From: Vulcanimicrobiota bacterium
GTDB taxonomy: Bacteria; Vulcanimicrobiota; Vulcanimicrobiia; Vulcanimicrobiales; Vulcanimicrobiaceae
Assembly: GCA_003155175.1 (NCBI GenBank)
Contig: PMFP01000134.1
Coordinates: 29,156 to 41,295, forward strand
DNA length: 12,140 nucleotides
Direction of reading: 5' to 3'
The notes under the pieces were generated by a model. The model was not told where the DNA came from. It was given only the letters and a program-made list of their open reading frames with translations, and did no database searches. Below are positions 7,472 to 12,140 of the stretch, piece after piece; within the stretch, counting starts at the first letter, position 1, and the number at the start of each line of letters is the position of its first letter. The position numbers and the translations under genes were made by a program.

Positions 7472-7477
7472 AAGGAG
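7472..7477 (+). promoter_or_regulatory. Strong ribosome binding site of the CHRD gene
   Basis: AAGGAG stands 8 bases before ATG at 7486. It decides the start against the in-frame ATG at 7432, which lies inside the propeller gene and would place charged, non-signal sequence ahead of the signal peptide. It is one of the two best Shine-Dalgarno matches in the window. Confidence 0.8.
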
Positions 7478-7485
7478 ACGACGTT

Positions 7486-7920
7486 ATGAATCTTTACCGT
7501 TCCAGCCTAGCCCTCGTCGCCGCGGCGGCGTGCACGTTCGCAGTCGCATCGGTTGCCGCTCGCGCGGATGACATGTCCGCCGCCATGCCCGCGCACGTCA
7601 CCGTGAAGATGAACGCCCAAAACGGAAGCAACGAGAACGGCACCGCGACGCTGACGCAACAAGCGGACGGCGTCCAGGTCGTGATCGCGCTCGAGAACGC
7701 GACCGGATCGCAGCCCAGCCACATCCACGCCGGTACGTGCGCCAAACTCAATCCCGCGCCGAAGTACCCGCTCTCCAACACCGTAGACGGAAAAGGCACG
7801 ACGCTGGTCAAGGGCGTGACCGTCGCCGATCTCGTCGCGGGCGGCTTTGCGGTCAACGTTCACAAGAGCGCGAGCGACCTGGCCACCTACGTTTCCTGCG
7901 GCAACATCGGCGGCAAGTAA
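7486..7920 (+). CDS. Secreted CHRD-domain-like protein
   Basis: This 144-residue exported protein has a Sec signal peptide (MNLYRSS, hydrophobic 8-24, cleavage probably after ARA at 25-27). The mature part, from VTVKMNAQNGSNENGTATL onward, is a single CHRD-like beta domain. It includes SHIHAGTC (78-85) and GGFAVNVHKS (119-128), and a C-terminal YVSCGNI. C85 and C138 could form a disulfide. The HIH plus later His pattern (H79, H81, H126) recalls Cu/Zn superoxide dismutase ligands, but a full metal set and the SOD signature are absent, so dismutase activity is not supported. CHRD proteins are extracytoplasmic with unclear function. It lies 26 bases after the propeller gene with its own strong ribosome binding site, so it may be co-transcribed at a higher expression level. 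Confidence 0.8.
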   Translation: MNLYRSSLALVAAAACTFAVASVAARADDMSAAMPAHVTVKMNAQNGSNENGTATLTQQADGVQVVIALENATGSQPSHIHAGTCAKLNPAPKYPLSNTVDGKGTTLVKGVTVADLVAGGFAVNVHKSASDLATYVSCGNIGGK

Positions 7921-7964
7921 CGACGCGGTAAAGCCTTACGCTGGGAGGCGCGCCGGGCCCGTGA
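7921..7964. other. Short convergent spacer without clear terminator
   Basis: These 44 bases lie between the stops of the CHRD gene and the dehydratase gene. They contain the palindrome GGCGCGCC, and a 5-base stem TGATC/GATCA runs from the spacer into the dehydratase stop. Neither is followed by a T-run, so I do not call a Rho-independent terminator. Confidence 0.4.
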
Positions 7965-8933
7965 TCACGAGATCATCTCGGAAAAAAGAGCGGCATCGAC
8001 GTTCCCGCCGCTGACGACGACGCCGGCGCGCATCCCAATGAGTTCGGGAATCTTTCGGAACATCAGCGCGGCGATCGGCGCCGCGCCGCTCGGCTCGACG
8101 ACCATCTTCAGCCGTTCGAACGCGAACCGCACCGCCGCGCGCAGTTCGTCATCGCTCACGGTGACGACCGCTCGCGCGTGCTCGCGCGCGAGCGCGAACG
8201 TGATCGGCCCGGGCGCCGTGGTGCGCAGCCCGTCCGCGATCGTTTGCGGGACCGCGATCGCGACGATCTCACCGCGTGCGAGCGATCGCCGCATGTCGTC
8301 GCCCGCGCCGGGCTCGACGCCGTAGACGGCGATGCGCGAATCCATCCCGCGTGCGGCGATCGCCGTGCCGCCCATGAGGCCGCCGCCGCCGACCGGAACC
8401 ACGATCGCGTCCAGCGGGCCGGATTCTTCAACGAGTTCCAGCGCCGCCGTTCCCGCGCCGGCGACGATGCGCGCGTCTTCAAAGGGCGGCACCAGCGCGG
8501 CGCCGCGCTCGGCGCAGAGATCCTGCGCCAACGATTCACGGTTGGACGCTTCGCGATCGTAGAGAAGGATCTCGGCGCCGTATTCGCGCGTCGCAGCGAG
8601 TTTGACGGCCGGCGCGTCGCGCGGCATCACGATCGTCGCGGGGATGCCCAGCAGCTGCGCGGCCAGCGCTACGCCTTGCGCGTGATTTCCGCTGGAGAAC
8701 GCGACGACTCCACGTTCCCGTTGGGGCGCGTCGAGTTGTGCGAGCAGGTTGTACGCGCCGCGAAACTTGAATGCGCCGCCCCGCTGAAAGTTTTCGCACT
8801 TGAGGACGACGCGGCAGCCGCACGCTGCATCGAGCGAACGCGACGTCACGCAGGGCGTTCGATTCGCGACGCCGTCCAGCCGGGCCGCGGCCAGCCGTAC
8901 GTCTTCGAAGGTGGGAAGCGACGGCGAGTTCAT
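7965..8933 (-). CDS. PLP-dependent threonine/serine dehydratase
   Basis: This 322-residue fold-type II PLP enzyme is of the threonine ammonia-lyase/serine racemase kind. The PLP lysine is K56 in AFKFRGA. SSGNHAQG (80-87) is the substrate loop, VGGGGLMGG (181-189) binds the cofactor phosphate, and SGGN (308-311) contacts the pyridine ring. E207 and D213 in VEPGAGDD match the Mg2+ site known from serine racemase. Length corresponds to the catabolic, single-domain form: no ACT-like regulatory domain follows, so it should not be isoleucine-inhibited like biosynthetic IlvA. Reactions to expect are threonine to 2-oxobutanoate or serine to pyruvate with ammonia release; serine racemase or hydroxyaspartate dehydratase activity is possible. 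The usual GQGT is GAGT at 159-162. ATG at 8933 is 6 bases after the lipoprotein stop, making it the last gene of the minus-strand operon. Confidence 0.88.
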   Translation of the reverse strand: MNSPSLPTFEDVRLAAARLDGVANRTPCVTSRSLDAACGCRVVLKCENFQRGGAFKFRGAYNLLAQLDAPQRERGVVAFSSGNHAQGVALAAQLLGIPATIVMPRDAPAVKLAATREYGAEILLYDREASNRESLAQDLCAERGAALVPPFEDARIVAGAGTAALELVEESGPLDAIVVPVGGGGLMGGTAIAARGMDSRIAVYGVEPGAGDDMRRSLARGEIVAIAVPQTIADGLRTTAPGPITFALAREHARAVVTVSDDELRAAVRFAFERLKMVVEPSGAAPIAALMFRKIPELIGMRAGVVVSGGNVDAALFSEMIS

Positions 8934-8939
8934 CCGGTC

Positions 8940-9323
8940 TTATCCCGGGGACGCAGCCGCGCCGGCGCTCGCCGCTTGAAAATGCCAGAACGTCACGCGG
9001 CCGCGGTCGTCCAGGCGCATCGTCTCGTGGTACGCGTGCTTTTCGAACTTCACGTCGAAGCAGTACGTGCCGGCGGGGCATCCGTCTTGGACCTGCTTGA
9101 CCGAAAGCAGTTTGCCTTGCTGGGAAAGTTCGTCGGACCACTCCGCTACTTGGACGCGCGTGATCTTCACGCCGGGCGCGACGTCGTTTGCCACCGGGGC
9201 GAGATCGTTGTTCGCCACCGCTTGCGTGATCGCGCCGGCCTGGCGCTCGTAGCGGTTTTCCGACGAACAGGCCGAGAGCAGCAGCGCGCAGGCGCAAAGG
9301 GCGAACGGCATGCGGAAGGTCAC
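8940..9323 (-). CDS. Small lipoprotein of unknown function
   Basis: This 127-residue protein starts MTFRMPFALCACALLLSACSS, a lipoprotein signal with lipobox LSAC and acylated C19. The mature part has a helix-like stretch (YERQAGAITQAVANNDLAPVANDV), then beta-like strands (GVKITRVQVAEWSDEL; TYCFDVKFEK; HETMRLDDRGRVTFWHF) and a Cys pair, C82 and C88, that may form a disulfide. The order of elements resembles small NTF2-like secreted domains, but I do not recognise a named family. GTG at 9323 is chosen over ATG at 9311 because AAGGAG lies 11 bases upstream and the GTG overlaps the prfC stop as GTGA. The downstream dehydratase begins 6 bases after its stop. Confidence 0.75.
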   Translation of the reverse strand: MTFRMPFALCACALLLSACSSENRYERQAGAITQAVANNDLAPVANDVAPGVKITRVQVAEWSDELSQQGKLLSVKQVQDGCPAGTYCFDVKFEKHAYHETMRLDDRGRVTFWHFQAASAGAAASPG

Positions 9324-10957
9324 GAGGTTACGGTCTCCTTGCCCGGCTGGGCGAAAAACGGCTCGAACGTCAGGGCGGGGTTCCATTCGGCGGCCAGCCG
9401 CACGCTCCACTCGCTCTCGAAGACCGCGACCGGCTCGCCGTTCCAGTCCTCGAGCAATTTCGCGTTGGTCGGAAATTGCGCGCGCGCGATCGCCTCGCGA
9501 TCGCCGGCCACCCGCCGCGCGAGCGAGAACGGCAGATACGCGAACGCCGTCTTCACGCCGTACTCGGATTCGAGACGGTACTTCGCGACTTCGAACTGCA
9601 GCTCGCCGACGACCGCCAAGACCGGCTCGGTTCGCGCGGAGTCCCACGGATAGAAAACCTGCACGGCGCCCTCCTCGCGCAGTTGCGCGATGCCTTTTCC
9701 GAACGATTTGTATCCCGCAGAATCGATACTCCGTACCGAGGCAAAGTGTTCCGGCGCGAACGACGGAATCGGTTCGAACGCCACGGGGGCGCCTTCGTAG
9801 AGCGTGTCGCCGATCGCGAACACGCCCGGATTTGCCAGCCCCACGACGTCGCCGGCGTAGGCCGAGTCGAGCGACTCGCGCTCGTCCGCGAACAGGCGCA
9901 TCGCACGCGCGAGGCGCACGTCCTTCCCGGTGCGCGCGTTGCGCACGACCATGTCGCGCTCGAACCGCCCCGAGCAGACGCGCACGAACGCGACCCGGTC
10001 GCGATGGCGTGGATCCATGTTCGCCTGGATCTTAAAAACGAAGCCGGTGAAGTTCGCGTCGTCCGGAGACACGGCGGTCGCGCCGCCGGGCGACGGAGCG
10101 AGCGCGCGCGCGGCCGGCGGGCGGCTCATCTCGACGAACGCGTCGAGAAAGAGCTGCACCCCGAAATTCGTGACGGCGCTCCCGAAGAAGACGGGCGTGA
10201 CCTCGCCGCGCAACATCGCCTCCTCGTCGAAGCGCGCGCCCGCTCCCTCGAGCAGATCGAGTCCGTCGCGGAACGTGGCGTACGTGTGCTCGTCGACGAG
10301 TTCGCGCAGCCGCCCGTCGCCGACGCCCGTGACCCGAACGGCGGCGCGCTTGGCGCCGTGCGCGCTGCGCTCGAAAAGATGCATCTCGCTCGTCGCCCGG
10401 TCGAAAACGCCCTTGAATTGCTCGCCGCTTCCGAGCGGCCAATTCATCGGGTAGGCCGCGATGCCGAGAACGCTCTCGAGCTCGTCGAGCAGCTCGAGCG
10501 GATCGCGGCTCGGACGGTCCATTTTGTTGATGAACGTGAACAGCGGGATCTTTCGCTCGCGGCAAATCGCGAAGAGCTTTTTCGTTTGCGGTTCGACGCC
10601 TTTGGCGGCGTCGATCAGCATGACGGCCGCGTCCGCCGCGAGCAGCGTGCGGTACGTGTCCTCGCCGAAGTCCTGGTGGCCCGGCGTATCGAGCAAGTTG
10701 AGCGTGTAGCCGGCGTAAGGGAACTGCAGCACCGTCGACGTGATCGAAATGCCGCGCTCGCGCTCGAGTTCCATCCAGTCGCTGGTCGCCTGGCGCTGGC
10801 GCCGGCGCGCCGAGACTTGGCCCGCGACGTGAATCGCTCCGCCGTATAGCAACAGCTTCTCCGTCAGCGTCGTCTTGCCGGCGTCGGGATGGGAGATGAT
10901 CGCGAAGGTCCGGCGGCGGCCGACTTCGGCGGCCGTCGTCGTTGGAGGAGTCGTCAT
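9320..10957 (-). CDS. prfC: Peptide chain release factor 3
   Basis: This 545-residue translational GTPase matches RF3, which removes RF1/RF2 from the ribosome after peptide release. G motifs are visible: SHPDAGKTTLTE (22-33, P-loop in the form typical of RF3), RGIS (69-72, switch I), DTPGHQDF (90-97, switch II) and NKMD (144-147). QVSARRRQRQATSDWMELERERG (47-69) carries the RF3-specific SDWM segment between P-loop and switch I. Domain II and III sequence follows, with a conserved-looking FEVAKYRLESEYG near the C-terminus. Length is slightly above the roughly 530 residues of the E. coli protein, mostly from a Thr/Pro N-terminal tail and a Pro/Ala insert near 300. ATG at 10957 overlaps the preceding stop as ATGA and has no good Shine-Dalgarno, so its translation probably depends on coupling. 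It also overlaps the following lipoprotein gene. Confidence 0.95.
   Translation of the reverse strand: MTTPPTTTAAEVGRRRTFAIISHPDAGKTTLTEKLLLYGGAIHVAGQVSARRRQRQATSDWMELERERGISITSTVLQFPYAGYTLNLLDTPGHQDFGEDTYRTLLAADAAVMLIDAAKGVEPQTKKLFAICRERKIPLFTFINKMDRPSRDPLELLDELESVLGIAAYPMNWPLGSGEQFKGVFDRATSEMHLFERSAHGAKRAAVRVTGVGDGRLRELVDEHTYATFRDGLDLLEGAGARFDEEAMLRGEVTPVFFGSAVTNFGVQLFLDAFVEMSRPPAARALAPSPGGATAVSPDDANFTGFVFKIQANMDPRHRDRVAFVRVCSGRFERDMVVRNARTGKDVRLARAMRLFADERESLDSAYAGDVVGLANPGVFAIGDTLYEGAPVAFEPIPSFAPEHFASVRSIDSAGYKSFGKGIAQLREEGAVQVFYPWDSARTEPVLAVVGELQFEVAKYRLESEYGVKTAFAYLPFSLARRVAGDREAIARAQFPTNAKLLEDWNGEPVAVFESEWSVRLAAEWNPALTFEPFFAQPGKETVTS
9335..9340 (-). promoter_or_regulatory. Ribosome binding site of the lipoprotein gene, inside prfC
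   Basis: On the minus strand AAGGAG lies within the last codons of prfC, 11 bases before GTG at 9323 and 23 before ATG at 9311. This favours the GTG start and allows reinitiation after prfC termination. Confidence 0.65.
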
Positions 10958-11442
10958 TGCGAAGTCGGAGCCGTTCGTTTATAGATGCGCAGTTCGCCGT
11001 GCTTGCCGCTCGCGTGCAGAAGCACGAGACGGCCGCCGGACCGATAGAAGCTTGCCCGCGGCGGGATGTGGAAGCGGTCGGGCCCGCGTTCGACGTCGGC
11101 GTCGAACGCGCGCACGCGAATCGTGCAGTCGCCGAAGACCAACGTCGCCGGCGGCCGGATCGCGACCGCTCCCTTGGGGAGATGCGACCGCACGTACGGC
11201 AACGATCCGCTGTCTTCCTCGATCTGCGTTAAACATTCCGGTAGCGCTGAGAGCGCCCACGGGGCGTCGCCGCTGAACGGCGCCGCGCTCGCGGTCGCCT
11301 TCGACGGCTGTTCGGCTTTGGGCGGCGCGAGCACGTTGCCCGGCGCGATCCGGATGCGGATCAGGTCGCGCTGCACGTACGCGGTTGCGGCGACCGCCAC
11401 GGCCAGCACCAGGATCGCAGCGATGAAAAAATACCGCGTCAA
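10954..11442 (-). CDS. Small membrane-anchored protein of unknown function
   Basis: This 162-residue protein has one N-terminal transmembrane segment (about 4-23, MTRYFFIAAILVLAVAV) and then a basic patch (QRDLIRIRI). A Pro/Ala/Lys linker (34-56) and a C-terminal soluble domain of about 100 residues with two cysteines, C70 and C106, complete it. The topology suggests an anchored extracytoplasmic domain, with the Cys pair able to form a disulfide. The segment RFHIPPRASFYRSGGRLVLLH looks beta-rich. I do not recognise the family. The start is taken as TTG at 11442, which overlaps the GH130 stop as TTGA and directly precedes the membrane segment. The frame is open further upstream, but that sequence is an Arg-rich shadow of the GH130 gene. 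The stop overlaps the prfC start as ATGA. No clear ribosome binding site is seen. Confidence 0.65.
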   Translation of the reverse strand: MTRYFFIAAILVLAVAVAATAYVQRDLIRIRIAPGNVLAPPKAEQPSKATASAAPFSGDAPWALSALPECLTQIEEDSGSLPYVRSHLPKGAVAIRPPATLVFGDCTIRVRAFDADVERGPDRFHIPPRASFYRSGGRLVLLHASGKHGELRIYKRTAPTSQ

Positions 11443-12140
11443 CGCAGCGTGACGCGCGCCGCTCCGACACGGAAGTCGGCCATGCCGTAATAGGTGTCGA
11501 ATATGCGAGCGCCCAGATCGGGCCGCGGATCGATTCCGGTCGGAAAGACGACGTTGTCCACGATACCCGCGCGTTCGGACTCGGTCTGCGGTTCGAGCAG
11601 CGGCCTGGGAGAACGATAGAGCACGCGATGCGGCTCTACGGCATCGTGGACGACGATGCCCGCGCTGTAGCGCAACTTCGGGCGCGTCCTGCGCCGGTGA
11701 TCGACGACGTCGACCCCGTGGAAAATGGACATCCAGCCTTCCGCTATGCGGACCGGCGGCGTGCCGCCGCCGATTTTCAGCGATCCCCAGTTTGCGTCGG
11801 GCGAGAGCACGAGCGCGCTCTCCGCGCATTCGAGCAATCCAAGCATCGGATCCCGCTTGACGCGATCGAGCGGGATGTAGCCGATCCGGATGGACTCCCG
11901 GTCTTCGAACGGCATGCTTTCGATCATGGGGATCGCGGCCCGCCCGTCCACGGCCGAGAGATGGAGCATCGGGCGGTGGTAGAACGCGAGCGACTCGACG
12001 CCGTCGGGCGACATGACCGGCTCGGGGAAGAACGCGCCGTCTTTGTCGTCGCCGGCCGTCAGCCCCGGGACGTTGAAGTTCATCAGGCCGACGCGCTCCC
12101 ACTGGTGCGCGTCGTCGGAGACGGCCACCGCGATGCGCGG
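11439..12140 (-). CDS. GH130-like glycosidase/phosphorylase, C-terminal part
   Basis: The last 233 residues of a protein resembling the GH130 / PH1107-related family of five-bladed propeller enzymes, which phosphorolyse beta-mannosides and related glycans, usually in the cytoplasm. The open frame continues past the right edge (RIAVAVSDDAHQWERVG), so about a third of a typical 300-350-residue protein is missing at the N-terminus. Family-like features are the FFPEP near residue 40, IGGGTPPVRIAEGWMSIFHGVD in the middle, a YSAGIVVHD strand, PHRVLYRSPRPLLEP, GIVDNVVFPTG and the final DTYYGMADFRVGAARV. The catalytic general acid Asp lies in the missing part or cannot be assigned, so activity and substrate are open; plain hydrolase members also exist. 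It is the first visible gene of the minus-strand operon and its TGA overlaps the next gene's TTG. Confidence 0.8.
   Translation of the reverse strand, partial: PRIAVAVSDDAHQWERVGLMNFNVPGLTAGDDKDGAFFPEPVMSPDGVESLAFYHRPMLHLSAVDGRAAIPMIESMPFEDRESIRIGYIPLDRVKRDPMLGLLECAESALVLSPDANWGSLKIGGGTPPVRIAEGWMSIFHGVDVVDHRRRTRPKLRYSAGIVVHDAVEPHRVLYRSPRPLLEPQTESERAGIVDNVVFPTGIDPRPDLGARIFDTYYGMADFRVGAARVTLR

Noticed and set aside
7962..7975. Small hairpin TGATC-ACGA-GATCA as a terminator
   Set aside because: Only five base pairs, partly inside the dehydratase coding sequence, and no T-run on either side.
8178..9653. Long plus-strand frame opposite dehydratase, lipoprotein and prfC end
   Set aside because: Crosses three well-supported minus-strand genes and shows no motif.
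9476..10849. 457-codon plus-strand frame opposite prfC
   Set aside because: The minus strand has all RF3 GTPase motifs; the antisense product is Arg/Glu-rich shadow sequence.
10942..10951. GGAGGAG on the plus strand as a ribosome binding site
   Set aside because: No credible plus-strand gene follows; the bases encode Pro/Thr codons at the start of prfC on the other strand.
11443..12102. Upstream extension of the 162-residue membrane protein to a start at 12102
   Set aside because: The added sequence is Arg-rich and overlaps the GH130-like gene in another frame; the TTG at 11442 fits the membrane segment and stop overlap.

Overview
The window is a dense, GC-rich bacterial chromosome segment with almost no intergenic space and strong G/C preference at third codon positions. 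Signal peptides, two lipoprotein-type N-termini and a peptide chain release factor 3 gene all point to a bacterium. The phylum cannot be settled from the sequence. The mix of a VPS10-like propeller, a YkgJ cysteine-cluster protein, an MGDG-synthase-like glycosyltransferase and TTG/GTG starts would suit a poorly cultured lineage such as Eremiobacterota or its relatives, but that is a low-confidence guess. I see no rRNA, tRNA, CRISPR array, insertion sequence or phage gene.

Left part (1-2038). A probable lipoprotein gene runs off the left edge on the minus strand. Divergent from it is a two-gene plus-strand unit: a small membrane enzyme with fatty-acid-hydroxylase histidine boxes, then an MGDG-synthase/UgtP-like glycosyltransferase 12 bases downstream. 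Together they suggest lipid modification or glycolipid synthesis.

Centre-left (2039-3752, minus). A ROK-family sugar kinase overlaps a following short-chain dehydrogenase by 8 bases. The dehydrogenase stop codon abuts the glycosyltransferase stop codon with no base between them.

Centre (3811-7920, plus). A YkgJ-type eight-cysteine protein starts divergently from the ROK gene. One base after it comes a large secreted beta-propeller protein with about eleven BNR/Asp-box motifs, then a small secreted CHRD-type protein with an excellent ribosome binding site.

Right part (7965-12140, minus). This is a compact operon read right to left: GH130-like glycosidase/phosphorylase (cut by the window edge), a small membrane-anchored protein of unknown function, release factor 3 (prfC), a small lipoprotein, and a PLP-dependent threonine/serine dehydratase. 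The first four are linked by three successive stop/start overlaps of the NTGA type, using TTG, ATG and GTG as starts, so translational coupling is likely. No dedicated multi-gene defence or biosynthetic system is evident. The most unusual features are this coupled operon, the hydroxylase/glycosyltransferase pair and near-identical blade repeats in the propeller gene.
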